A stretch of 64,000 nucleotides of DNA from Amycolatopsis deserti (lineage in GTDB: Bacteria > Actinomycetota > Actinomycetes > Mycobacteriales > Pseudonocardiaceae): positions 248,001 through 312,000 of the forward strand of contig NZ_BNAU01000005.1 in NCBI RefSeq assembly GCF_014653945.1, written 5' to 3'. This document shows positions 1 to 10,220 of the stretch, piece by piece. The notes under the pieces were generated by a model. It was not told where the DNA came from and did no database searches. It saw only the letters and a program-made list of their open reading frames with translations. Made by a program: the position numbers and the translations under genes. Numbering within the stretch: position 1 is the stretch's first letter; each line of letters begins with the position of its first letter.

Positions 1-609
1 GCCGCGACGCTGGCGGCCGCCCGACCGGCCTGGCGCGCGATGCGCACCGAGGTGCTCGCCGGCCAGTACCTGGACGTGCGCACGCAGGCCACCGGCGACA
101 CCTCGCCCGAGGCCGCGCTGCGGGTGTGCCGCCTCAAGACCGCCGCCTACACCGTGCAGCGCCCGCTGCACCTGGGCGCCGCGCTGGCCGGGGCCGACGA
201 GCAGCGCATCGCGACGCTGCGCGAGTTCGGCGACGACCTGGGCGTGGCGTTCCAATTGCGGGACGACCTGCTCGGCGTGTTCGGCGATCCGTCCGTCACG
301 GGCAAGCCCGCCGGTGACGACCTGCGCGAGGGCAAGCGCACGTTGCTGGTCGCGCTCGGCCTGCAGCTGGCCGAGGACCCCGAGCAGCACAAGCTCATCG
401 CCGACGCGATCGGCGCCGACCTCACCGAGGACGAGGTGGACACGGTGCGCCGCACGCTGACCGAGGTCGGCGCCGTGGAGGCGGTCGAGGAGCGGATCAC
501 CGCGCTCACCGGCACCGCGCTGGCCGCCCTGGAGCGCGCCCGGCTGGCCGAACCCGCCGCGACCCGGCTGGCCGAGCTGGCCCGCCTCGCCACCCAGCGC
601 ACCTTCTGA
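1..609 (+). CDS. polyprenyl (geranylgeranyl-type) diphosphate synthase, C-terminal part
   Basis: The frame is open from base 1, so the N-terminal part with the first Asp-rich motif lies outside the window; 202 residues are visible. They match the C-terminal half of all-trans polyprenyl diphosphate synthases, which condense isopentenyl diphosphate with allylic diphosphates. The second Asp-rich motif is seen as RDDLLGVFGD, followed by the family-typical GKPAGDDLREGKRTL stretch that binds the diphosphate through Mg2+. In M. tuberculosis idsA2 lies close to the Rv2175c/pknL pair, and the same pair follows here, which supports an idsA-type enzyme. The product chain length cannot be read from this half. 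Confidence 0.9.
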   Translation, partial: AATLAAARPAWRAMRTEVLAGQYLDVRTQATGDTSPEAALRVCRLKTAAYTVQRPLHLGAALAGADEQRIATLREFGDDLGVAFQLRDDLLGVFGDPSVTGKPAGDDLREGKRTLLVALGLQLAEDPEQHKLIADAIGADLTEDEVDTVRRTLTEVGAVEAVEERITALTGTALAALERARLAEPAATRLAELARLATQRTF

Positions 610-720
610 ATCCGTACAAAGTGGACCGACAACCTGGAGCGTGATCCAGGTGGAAGTCCATGCGGCGCAAGCGTTCCGCCGGGCCGCGCGGGCGCCGCGC
701 GATGTGGCTAGGCTGACGGT

Positions 721-1506
721 ATGACCGACACCACCAGGCCGATCCGGATCGGGCTGCAGCTCCAGCCGCAGCACGCCGACTACCGGACCATCCGCGACAC
801 CGCGTCCGCCGCCGAGGAACTGGGCGTGGACATCATCTTCAACTGGGACCACTTCTTCCCGTTGTACGGCGACCCCGACGGCCTGCACTTCGAGTGCTGG
901 ACCATGCTCGGCGCCTGGGCTGAGCAGACCTCGCGGGTCGAGATCGGCGCGCTGGTCACCTGCAACAGCTACCGCAACCCGGAGCTGCTCGCCGACATGG
1001 CGCGCACGGTCGACCACATCAGCGACGGCCGGCTGATCCTCGGCATCGGCTCCGGCTGGTTCGAGAAGGACTACACCGAGTACGGCTACGAGTTCGGCAC
1101 CGCCGGCGGGCGGCTGGACGACCTGGCCGAGGCGCTGCCGCGCATCGAATCGCGGCTGGGCAAGCTCAACCCGGCGCCCACCCGCAAGATCCCGGTGCTG
1201 ATCGGCGGTGGCGGCGAGAAGAAGACCCTGAAGCTGGTCGCCAAGCACGCCGACATCTGGCACAGCTTCGGCGACCCCGAGGTGGTCGAGCGCAAGGTCG
1301 GCATCCTCAAGCAGCACTGCGCGGACGTGGGCCGCGACGCGGGCGAGATCGAGATCTCCACCGGCGTGCAGGGCGAGCCGGAGGAGCTGGGCCCGAAGCT
1401 TCGGGGGCTGGGCGTGAGCCTGTTCACCGTGGGCGTGGGCGGCCCGGACTACGACCTGGGCGCGCTGAAGAGGTGGATCTCCTGGCGCGACGCCCAGAAC
1501 GGCTGA
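721..1506 (+). CDS. LLM-class F420-dependent oxidoreductase
   Basis: 261 residues, the usual length for the short F420-type luciferase-like monooxygenase (LLM) family, which uses F420 or flavin in a TIM barrel. Family features seen: N-terminal IGLQLQPQ strand, the loop NWDHFFPLYG, TSRVEIGALVTCNSYRNP, and GRLILGIGSGWFEKDYTEYG, which contains the cofactor-binding bulge region. ATG start. It stands alone between the prenyl synthase and a bidirectional terminator. The substrate is unknown; enzymes of this group reduce or oxidise quite different molecules, so the name is a class assignment only. Confidence 0.85.
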   Translation: MTDTTRPIRIGLQLQPQHADYRTIRDTASAAEELGVDIIFNWDHFFPLYGDPDGLHFECWTMLGAWAEQTSRVEIGALVTCNSYRNPELLADMARTVDHISDGRLILGIGSGWFEKDYTEYGYEFGTAGGRLDDLAEALPRIESRLGKLNPAPTRKIPVLIGGGGEKKTLKLVAKHADIWHSFGDPEVVERKVGILKQHCADVGRDAGEIEISTGVQGEPEELGPKLRGLGVSLFTVGVGGPDYDLGALKRWISWRDAQNG

Positions 1507-1517
1507 GCCGAGCTGAT

Positions 1518-1544
1518 GAGGCGGGTGCCGTGCGCACCCGCCTC
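1518..1544. terminator. hairpin terminator between convergent genes
   Basis: A perfect 10-bp stem, GAGGCGGGTG (1518-1527) and CACCCGCCTC (1535-1544), with a 7-nt loop lies in the 43-nt gap between the stops of the LLM oxidoreductase (+) and the Rv2175c-like gene (-). It has no long T tract but the placement suits a bidirectional terminator. Confidence 0.7.
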
Positions 1545-1549
1545 GTTCG

Positions 1550-1918
1550 CTAGAACGCCATCGCCTGGGCGCGGCGCTTGACCTCGGTGCCGTGGTTGGT
1601 GCGCAGGGCGTTGATCGGGGTGCTGCCGGGCAGCGTGTCGTCCGCCTCGTAGAGCCAGCGCAGCATCTCCGTGCGGCTGAACCCGGCGTCGGCGAGCACC
1701 GTCAGCAGCCCGGTCAGCCCCTTCACGGCCTGGCCGTCGACGAAGAAGTCGGCCGGGACCATCAGGTCGCCGTCGCGGCGCACGGCGAGCAGCTGGCCGT
1801 CTCGCAGCAGCTGCCGGACCTTGTTCACCGACAGGCCGATCAGCTCCGCCACTTGCGCGAGCGACAGCACGGCCACGTCGGCGTCGAGAACGTCATCAGC
1901 GACTGGGATCGCACTCAC
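1550..1918 (-). CDS. Rv2175c-like winged-helix DNA-binding protein
   Basis: 122 residues from a GTG start at 1918. The N-terminal half holds a helix-turn-helix (LSLAQVAELIGLSVNKVRQL) followed by a wing (GQLLAVRRDGDLMVPADFF); the C-terminal part is the helical domain (GLTGLLTVLADAGFSRTEML) of the Rv2175c family. In M. tuberculosis Rv2175c is a phosphorylation substrate of the Ser/Thr kinase PknL encoded divergently beside it, and the same divergent arrangement is present here with 123 nt between the starts. A role as a kinase-controlled regulator is therefore likely by family and context; its DNA targets are unknown. Confidence 0.85.
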   Translation of the reverse strand: MSAIPVADDVLDADVAVLSLAQVAELIGLSVNKVRQLLRDGQLLAVRRDGDLMVPADFFVDGQAVKGLTGLLTVLADAGFSRTEMLRWLYEADDTLPGSTPINALRTNHGTEVKRRAQAMAF

Positions 1919-2041
1919 GCAAGACAGGGTGCCACATCTGGCCTGGTTGTCCGCAATGTCGCGCGAACGGCGTAACGAAACCTCAACCGCGCCACCCGGG
2001 GCAGGTCCACGGACTCGGGCAAAGTCCGTACGATCGGGCGC

Positions 2042-4027
2042 GTGACGAGCACGGAAACCAGCCTGGCCGGGGCGCTCCTGGAGCGGCGTTACCGGGTCGA
2101 CGGCCTCCTCGCGCGGGGCGGCATGTCGGCCGTCTACCGGGGGTCGGACACGAGGCTGGACCGTCCGGTCGCGATCAAGATCATGGACCCGCGCTTCGCC
2201 GACGACCGCTCGTTCGTCGACCGCTTCGAGCGCGAGGCGCGGCTGGCCGCGAAGCTGCACCACCCGAACGTGGTCACGGTGCACGACCAGGGCGTCGACG
2301 TGGCCGGGGACCGCTCGCACGTCTTCCTGGTGATGGAGCTGGTCGACGGCGGCACGCTGCGCGACCTGCTGGACCAGCGGGGCAAGCTGGACGTGCCGCT
2401 GGCGCTGAGCGTGGCCGAGCAGATGCTCTCCGCCCTGTCCGCCGCGCACCTGGCCGGGCTCGTGCACCGCGACGTGAAGCCGGAGAACGTGCTCATCGGC
2501 TCCACCGGGCACCCCCCGGCCGGGGTGGTGAAGGTCGCCGACTTCGGTCTGGTGCGCGCCGTGGCCAGCGCGGGCACCACCAGTTCGAGCATCATCCTGG
2601 GCACCGTGGCCTACCTGGCGCCCGAGCAGGTCACCACCGGCATGGCGGGCGAGCGCGGCGACGTCTACTCGGCCGGCATCGTGCTCTACGAGATGCTCAC
2701 CGGCCAGGTGCCCTACACCGGCGACACCGCCATCTCGGTCGCCTACCGGCACGTGAACGACGACGTCCCGGCGCCCAGCACGGTCGAGCCGGGCATCCCC
2801 GCGGTGCTGGACGACCTGGTGCTGCGTGCCACGCGCCGCGACCCCGAGGCGCGGCCCGCGGACGCCGCCGCGTTCCTGCAGGAGCTGCGGCGCGTGCGGG
2901 CGGCGCTGGGCATCGCGCCCGCCCCGCTCCCGGTGCTGCCGCCCAAGGCCGTGCCGGCCGCGCCCGTCGCGACGGCTGATCCGGAGAAGACCGTGCCCGC
3001 GTTCTCCCCGGTCACGACCACGAACCCGGTCGCCGGCCCGCGGGGCACCCGGGCGATGATCCGGCCGCAGGCCGCGCCCGTGCCGCCGCCTCCGCCCGCG
3101 CCCCCACAGGAGGACCAGCGGACGCTGGTCCAGCGGCGGCCGGTCGTGCTGTGGGCCGTCATCGCCACGCTGGTGGTGGCGCTCGTCGGCACCGGGGTGT
3201 GGTGGTTCAGCGTCGGCGACGAGGCCGCGAACACGATCGCGATCCCACCGGTGGCCGGGCTGGACCAGGCCACGGCCGAGAAGACCCTGAACGACGCCGG
3301 CCTGTCGGTGACCGTGACGCGCCAGTTCAGCGACACCGTCGCGGCGGGCAAGGCCATCGGCAGCGATCCGCAGGCCGGGACATCGGTGGCGAAGAACAGC
3401 GCGGTCACCCTGGTGCTGTCCGCGGGCCGCCCGACGGTGCCCGACATCAGCCCGGGCACCGAGCTGGCGCAGGCGGAGGCGGCCGTGAAGGCGGCCGGGC
3501 TGACGCCGCGGCGGGACGAGACCATCGACGGCTACAGCACCTCGGTGCCGGCCGGGAAGGTGCTCGTGGTCGACCCGCGGCCGGGCACCCAGCTGACCAT
3601 CGGCTCGCCGGTGCGGATCGGCCTGTCGCAGGGCGCGCCGCCGACCCCGGTGCCCAGCGTGGTCGGGCTGAGCCGGAACGAGGCCTTCCAGCGGCTGCGG
3701 GAGGCCGGGTTCGATCCGTACGACGCCGGCACCGAGTTCGCCGAGGACGTGCCGGCAGGCAACGTGACCCGCACCACTCCGGCGGCCGGCACCACCATCG
3801 ACGGCCAGGGCAGCAAACGTGTCGGCGTGTTCACGTCCACCGCGGTCGAGGTGCCGTCCGTGCTCGGGCGGCCGGTGCAGGACGCGATCCAGCTGCTGTC
3901 CGACGCCGGTCTGCAGGCCGACGTGCAAGGCCGCACGCGGAACTTCTCCATCGTCGTCGGGCAGGATCCCGAGCCCGGCGAGCACGTGGAACGCGGCAAG
4001 AAGGTGAAATTGCAAGTATTTCCTTGA
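2042..4027 (+). CDS. pknL: Ser/Thr protein kinase with four PASTA domains (pknL position)
   Basis: 661 residues, GTG start. Kinase domain about residues 15-285: glycine-rich loop ARGGMSAVY, catalytic Lys46 (VAIKIM), HRD loop at 142-144 (VHRDVKPEN), DFG at 167-169, activation loop rich in Thr/Ser before LAPEQ. A Pro/Ala-rich juxtamembrane linker (290-360) leads to one membrane segment (about 368-391). The outside part carries four PASTA repeats (about 400-661), domains that bind muropeptides or beta-lactams in PknB/Stk-type kinases. The neighbour Rv2175c-like gene marks the pknL locus, but mycobacterial PknL is much shorter and has no PASTA tail, so the domain layout is PknB-like at a PknL position. 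It probably senses cell wall fragments and phosphorylates the divergent DNA-binding protein. Confidence 0.93.
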   Translation: MTSTETSLAGALLERRYRVDGLLARGGMSAVYRGSDTRLDRPVAIKIMDPRFADDRSFVDRFEREARLAAKLHHPNVVTVHDQGVDVAGDRSHVFLVMELVDGGTLRDLLDQRGKLDVPLALSVAEQMLSALSAAHLAGLVHRDVKPENVLIGSTGHPPAGVVKVADFGLVRAVASAGTTSSSIILGTVAYLAPEQVTTGMAGERGDVYSAGIVLYEMLTGQVPYTGDTAISVAYRHVNDDVPAPSTVEPGIPAVLDDLVLRATRRDPEARPADAAAFLQELRRVRAALGIAPAPLPVLPPKAVPAAPVATADPEKTVPAFSPVTTTNPVAGPRGTRAMIRPQAAPVPPPPPAPPQEDQRTLVQRRPVVLWAVIATLVVALVGTGVWWFSVGDEAANTIAIPPVAGLDQATAEKTLNDAGLSVTVTRQFSDTVAAGKAIGSDPQAGTSVAKNSAVTLVLSAGRPTVPDISPGTELAQAEAAVKAAGLTPRRDETIDGYSTSVPAGKVLVVDPRPGTQLTIGSPVRIGLSQGAPPTPVPSVVGLSRNEAFQRLREAGFDPYDAGTEFAEDVPAGNVTRTTPAAGTTIDGQGSKRVGVFTSTAVEVPSVLGRPVQDAIQLLSDAGLQADVQGRTRNFSIVVGQDPEPGEHVERGKKVKLQVFP

Positions 4028-4193
4028 TCAAAAAGGAGATGAACGCGATTTCACGTCCACAAAGGACCGATACCCCATTCGAGTGAGAAATGGGAGCCGT
4101 TAGCGCTGCGGAAACAAATGGACTACCGTTTCGTCACGTCCGTTTGCTCAAGTAGCAGGCAATCCCGTGTCACCGACCGTAGAGGGGTCGTCT

Positions 4194-5513
4194 ATGGCTG
4201 GCCGTCAGCTCAGTGGGCTGGACGTGGCTTTCCTTTGCCTGGAAGGAGAATCCACCCCCATGCACATGGGGGCGGCGGTGATCTTCCAACCGGACGGACC
4301 GATCGATCCCCACGCGGTGGCCGAGTTGCTCGCCCAGCGCGCGGAGCGGATACCGCGCCTGCGCCTGCGGGTCCGCCCGACGTTCTTCCCGCCGGGCGGC
4401 GCGACCTGGGCCCAAGATCCGGATTTCGACCCGCGTGCGCACATCCACGTGCACCGGCTCACCGGGTTCTACGCCGACGACCCGCTCGCGGCGCACGCGG
4501 CGGAGTGGATCGAACAGCCGCTGCCGATGGACCGGCCGCTGTGGGACGTGCGGGTGGTGACCGGGCTGCCGGAAAACCGGTTCGCGTTGCTGCTCAAGCT
4601 GCACCACGCGTTCACCGACGGCGCCGGCGCGTTCGCGGTGGCCGCCGGGCTGCTGGACGAGCTCCCGATCACGCGCATGCTCGCCGAGGCGGCCGACCGG
4701 CCGGCCGATCCGCGGTCGCCGCTGGAGGCGCTGCGGGACGGCGTGACGGAGGCGTTCAGCCAGGCCGGGGAGAACGCGGCGATCGCGTCGGCGATCCTGC
4801 GGGCCGCCCGGCCGTACCCGTCGTCGCCGCTGAGCGCGCCGGATTCGGCCAGCAGGCGGCTCGGGTTCGTCCGGCTGCCGGTCGCCGACATCCGCACCAT
4901 CCGGGCCGCGCACGGCGGCACACCAAACGACGTGGTGCTCGCGGTGCTGGCCGGCGCGCTGCGCGAGTGGATGATCAACCGCGGTCAGCGGCCGGACGCG
5001 CGCACGCTGCGTGGCCTGATCCCGGTGAGCATGCGGGCGCGGGAGGGCGGCTGGGGCGCCAACCAGCTGTCCGGTTACCTGTGCGACCTGCCGGTGCACC
5101 TGGATGATCCGGTGCGCCGGTTGCGGGAGATCCGCTGGTCGATGAACCGGAACAAGGCCGCGGGGCCGCAGCGCGGGGCGGGTGCGCTGCCGGTGCTGGC
5201 CGACCGGTTGCCGCCGGGGCTGCACCGGCTGGCGGCGAAGGTGGCCGGGAAGGCGGCGGGGATCCTGTTCGACACGGTGATCACGAACGTGCCGCTGCCG
5301 AAGCTGGACCTGTCGCTGGACGGCGCGCGGTTGTGCGAGATCTACCCGTTCGTGCCGCTGGCGCCGCGGCACGCGGTGGGCATCGCGGCCGCCACGTACG
5401 CCGGCCACGTCCACATCGGACTGCAGATGAACGGCGACGCGGTGTCGGACACCGGCTCGCTGCGGGACGCGGTGCTGAAGTCGGCCGCTGCTCTGTACGA
5501 GCGGTCGATCTAA
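4194..5513 (+). CDS. WS/DGAT family O-acyltransferase
   Basis: Wax ester synthase/diacylglycerol acyltransferase family; transfers acyl-CoA to diacylglycerol or fatty alcohols. 439 residues from the ATG at 4194, chosen because an AGAGGGG Shine-Dalgarno sits 7-8 nt upstream; a GTG at 4167 would add nine residues. The protein begins LSGLDVAFLCLEGESTPMHMG, as in the family. The active-site HHxxxDG motif is intact (LKLHHAFTDGAG, His137-His138, Asp142-Gly143), and the C-terminal domain includes NDVVLAVLAGALREW and the NVPLP block. It follows the kinase by 166 nt and may have its own promoter. A storage-lipid role is inferred from the family. Confidence 0.9.
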   Translation: MAGRQLSGLDVAFLCLEGESTPMHMGAAVIFQPDGPIDPHAVAELLAQRAERIPRLRLRVRPTFFPPGGATWAQDPDFDPRAHIHVHRLTGFYADDPLAAHAAEWIEQPLPMDRPLWDVRVVTGLPENRFALLLKLHHAFTDGAGAFAVAAGLLDELPITRMLAEAADRPADPRSPLEALRDGVTEAFSQAGENAAIASAILRAARPYPSSPLSAPDSASRRLGFVRLPVADIRTIRAAHGGTPNDVVLAVLAGALREWMINRGQRPDARTLRGLIPVSMRAREGGWGANQLSGYLCDLPVHLDDPVRRLREIRWSMNRNKAAGPQRGAGALPVLADRLPPGLHRLAAKVAGKAAGILFDTVITNVPLPKLDLSLDGARLCEIYPFVPLAPRHAVGIAAATYAGHVHIGLQMNGDAVSDTGSLRDAVLKSAAALYERSI

Positions 5514-5545
5514 ACTTTCCGGGCCGCTTCAGTCATGATGAAGCC

Positions 5546-6124
5546 ATGCCGGTCCCCGACGCGCAGTGGCTTCGCCGTGCCACGAAGAGTGCCATCGTCG
5601 TTCCCGTCCCCGAGACCGACCACCTGGTGACCCGGCACCGGCGGAGCGTGCCCGCCCACGTGACCGTGCTGTACCCGTTCGTGGCGCCGCGGGACATCGA
5701 CGCCCGGACGGTGGCCGACCTGGAGGCGGCGCTGGTCGGGATCGAGGCGTTCGAGTGCGAGTTCTCGCAGGTCGGGTGGTTCAGGTCGGAGGTGGTGTGG
5801 CTGGCGCCGGAGCCGGACCAGCACTTCCGGGCGCTGACGCAGGCGGTGTGCGAGCGGTTCCCGGCGCACCCGCCCTACGGCGGCCAGCACCCCGACACGG
5901 TCCCCCACCTGACGGTGGTGGACCACCGCACCGGCGACGCCCACACCCGCCGGCGCGCCGCGGCGGACCTGGCCACGGCGCTCCCGGTGCGCGCCTGGAT
6001 CGACCGCGTCCACCTGGTCGCCGGCGACGACGAACACGGCCCGTGGCGCACAGTGGCCCAGTTCGAGCTGCCCGCACCGTTGCAGCGCCCACGGGAAGCG
6101 GCTGAGGACAGGTTCGCGGTCTAA
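5546..6124 (+). CDS. 2'-5' RNA ligase / cyclic phosphodiesterase-like (2H) protein
   Basis: 192 residues. Two H-x-T/S-type motifs characteristic of the 2H phosphoesterase superfamily are present: HVTVLYPF near residue 35 and HLTVVDH near residue 120, the paired catalytic His. The spacing and the preceding hydrophobic strand SAIVVPVPETD match LigT/ThpR-like proteins, which in vitro open or join 2'-5' RNA linkages or hydrolyse cyclic phosphates. The ATG at 5546 was chosen as the first start behind the previous stop. The gene follows the acyltransferase by 32 nt and may be cotranscribed. The true substrate is unknown. Confidence 0.82.
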   Translation: MPVPDAQWLRRATKSAIVVPVPETDHLVTRHRRSVPAHVTVLYPFVAPRDIDARTVADLEAALVGIEAFECEFSQVGWFRSEVVWLAPEPDQHFRALTQAVCERFPAHPPYGGQHPDTVPHLTVVDHRTGDAHTRRRAAADLATALPVRAWIDRVHLVAGDDEHGPWRTVAQFELPAPLQRPREAAEDRFAV

Positions 6125-6258
6125 ACAGCCAGAACCGGCACCCGGCAACGCAACGCACCCACTCCACGAGCCAGCCCGTCTCCCGCAACCCGGGAGGGGC
6201 AGATCGGGGCGTAGCGAAGCGAAGCCGGCGCAGTAGACACCCGCGTAGCGCCCCGAAA

Positions 6259-8558
<2,300 letters not shown>

Positions 8559-8559
<1 letters not shown>

Positions 8560-8589
8560 GCGCGTCCGTTGAGGGTGGTGGCGGGCGGG
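8559..8589. repeat. copy of a short dispersed repeat
   Basis: The 20 bases AGCGCGTCCGTTGAGGGTGG at 8559-8578, followed by TGGCGGG, recur exactly (with one C/T change after base 20) at 28231-28257 in the gap behind trpC. This copy sits between the truncated 5' end of the MMPL pseudogene and the stop codon of the GNAT gene. Confidence 0.7.
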
Positions 8590-8590
8590 C

Positions 8591-9127
8591 CTAGTGCGTC
8601 GCTTTCCACTCCTCGGCGAGCAGCCCGAGGAGCACGTCGTCCAGGAACTCGCCCATCACCCAGGCCGACTTGCGCAGCACGCCCTCCCGCACGAATCCGT
8701 TGCGCTCGGCCGCGCGCAGCATCGCGAAGTTGTCCGCCAGGGTCTCGATCTGCAGCCGGTGCAGGCCGCGCACGACGAAACCGTAGTGGCACAGCACGGC
8801 CACCACGTCGCTGCCGTAGCCCTTGCCGCGCGCGGACGGCAGCAACCCCAGCCCGACGTGCGCGGACCGGTGGTGGGTGTCGATGCCCCACAGGTTCGCG
8901 ATGCCGATCAGCGTGTCACCCGCCAGCTCGACGACCGAGAACGGGACGTGCCCCTCCTCGCTGTCGTCGACGAAGAGCCGCCGGTCCTTGGAGCTCGGCG
9001 AGATCGGCCGCCACGGCCGGCTTTCCGCCCGGGAACCGTTGACGACGTCGTCGTAGAGCTCGGTCCGCAGGATCGGGATGTCCTCGTCGTACCGGGCCCG
9101 CAGCCCGACCTTCTCGCCCTTGAGCAT
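8591..9127 (-). CDS. GNAT family N-acetyltransferase (RimJ/RimL type)
   Basis: 178 residues, ATG start. The RimJ/RimL layout is clear: N-terminal MLKGEKVGLRARYDEDIPIL, the strand GIANLWGIDTHHRSAHVG, the acetyl-CoA loop LPSARGKGYGSDVV (Q/RxxGxG/A type), and the end block HRLQIETLADNFAMLRAAERNGF with the typical Asn that contacts CoA. Such enzymes acetylate an N-terminus, a ribosomal protein or a small molecule; the acceptor cannot be told. The stop codon directly abuts the dispersed repeat and the MMPL remnant. Confidence 0.85.
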   Translation of the reverse strand: MLKGEKVGLRARYDEDIPILRTELYDDVVNGSRAESRPWRPISPSSKDRRLFVDDSEEGHVPFSVVELAGDTLIGIANLWGIDTHHRSAHVGLGLLPSARGKGYGSDVVAVLCHYGFVVRGLHRLQIETLADNFAMLRAAERNGFVREGVLRKSAWVMGEFLDDVLLGLLAEEWKATH

Positions 9128-9167
9128 GCGGGCTTCTTATCCGACCGATCGGGCTCGCGGCAACCGA

Positions 9168-10097
9168 TTAGCGCGCGGCCGCCGCGTTGTAGAGGGCCTC
9201 CGCGTCCGCTCCGAAGTACGGGCCGAACATCACGCCGGGCAGGAAGGTGTACCCGAAGCTGTTCACCGAGTTCTGGATGCCTGTCCCGGTCGTCTCGTTG
9301 AAGTTCAGCAACCACGGGCCGCCGCTGGAGCCGCCGGTCATGTTGCAGCGCATCCCGAGGTCGTTGCTGCCGAACGTGTCGTTGAAGGTCCGGCCGGCGC
9401 AGTAGGTCAGTTCGCTGCCGTCGTAGGGCGGTTCGGCGGGGTAACCGAAGCTGTACATCACCTGGCCGCGGGGCTGGTTGAACGCGATGCCCTGCGCGCC
9501 CACCACGTCGGTGAGGTACCGCCCGTTCAGCGGGGCCACCACCGCGGCGCCGACGTCGTAGTTGAGGTCCTCGTTCGCCTGCCACTGCGGCGTCGTCAAG
9601 GTCGTCGTCGCGGCCCACTCGCCGTACGGGGCGTTGCCGTTGTCGTAGCCCGGCACGAAGACCCAGTTGGTGTGCCAGCTGCCCTGGTACTTCACGCAGT
9701 GCCCGGCGGTGATGACGACGCTGCGGTTGGCGCTGGTGACCGCGTCGCCGCTGCACGAGGCCGGGGAACCGTTGAAGGTGAAGAAGACCCGGCCCGCGGT
9801 GTGCGTCACCGCGCCGCCGCGGGTCCACGGGGCGCCGGTGCTGATCTTCGAGGTCCGGGACGGGAGCAGGCGCGGGACCGCGGCCCGGACGTCGGCGGTG
9901 ACGTTCCGGGTGGCGGTGAGCACGTTGTCGAGCGGCTTGGCCGACCGCATCTTCTCGGGCGTCCAGTACTCGGCCGCACCCCCGCCGTGCGGGTGCACCG
10001 CCGGGCCCGGGGCCGCCTCGGCCGGGGCCGCCAGGACCGCCGTGGTCAGCGCTGTGAGCGCCGCGAGGACCAGTGCCCGGATACCTGTTCGCTTCAT
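9168..10097 (-). CDS. secreted trypsin-like serine protease
   Basis: 309 residues. ATG at 10097 is preferred over an in-frame GTG at 10106 because AGGTGGG lies at Shine-Dalgarno distance. A signal peptide is evident (MKRTGIRALVLAALTALTTA then AVLAAPAEA, AxA cleavage near residue 28). The chymotrypsin-fold triad can be placed: His in VVITAGHCVKY, Asp in DLNYDVGAAVV, Ser in GGSSGGPWLL. Paired Cys flank the His (SCSGD, GHC). It resembles V8/glutamyl endopeptidase-like and streptomycete-type extracellular proteases with a short propeptide. It stands alone, with the gltD terminator upstream. Confidence 0.88.
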   Translation of the reverse strand: MKRTGIRALVLAALTALTTAVLAAPAEAAPGPAVHPHGGGAAEYWTPEKMRSAKPLDNVLTATRNVTADVRAAVPRLLPSRTSKISTGAPWTRGGAVTHTAGRVFFTFNGSPASCSGDAVTSANRSVVITAGHCVKYQGSWHTNWVFVPGYDNGNAPYGEWAATTTLTTPQWQANEDLNYDVGAAVVAPLNGRYLTDVVGAQGIAFNQPRGQVMYSFGYPAEPPYDGSELTYCAGRTFNDTFGSNDLGMRCNMTGGSSGGPWLLNFNETTGTGIQNSVNSFGYTFLPGVMFGPYFGADAEALYNAAAAR

Positions 10098-10163
10098 GAC
10101 GCCCACCTGTCTTGCCGACCGTTCGTTGCTACCGAAAGTTAGGCGGCCACGACAGGGTGAACA

Positions 10164-10202
10164 ATCGGCCGTTCGGGCCCAGGGTGAGCCCGAACGGCCG
10201 AT
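10164..10202 (-). terminator. hairpin terminator of gltBD
   Basis: A perfect 15-bp inverted repeat, ATCGGCCGTTCGGGC (10164-10178) and GCCCGAACGGCCGAT (10188-10202), with a 9-nt loop lies 19 nt past the gltD stop on the minus strand. On that strand it is followed by TTGTTC. It separates gltBD from the protease gene. Confidence 0.8.
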
Positions 10203-10220
10203 GCGCGATATTTGGTTGCG

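Noticed and set aside
4028-4193. Possible small gene between the PASTA kinase and the acyltransferase (AAAGGAG then ATG at about 4038).
   Set aside because: The Shine-Dalgarno-like AAAAAGGAG is followed only by short frames without family similarity; left as leader DNA of the acyltransferase gene.
6205-6255. CGGGGCG and CGCCCCG flanking the gap before aroG as a terminator.
   Set aside because: Only 7 bp of stem with a 37-nt loop and no T run; too weak in DNA of this composition.
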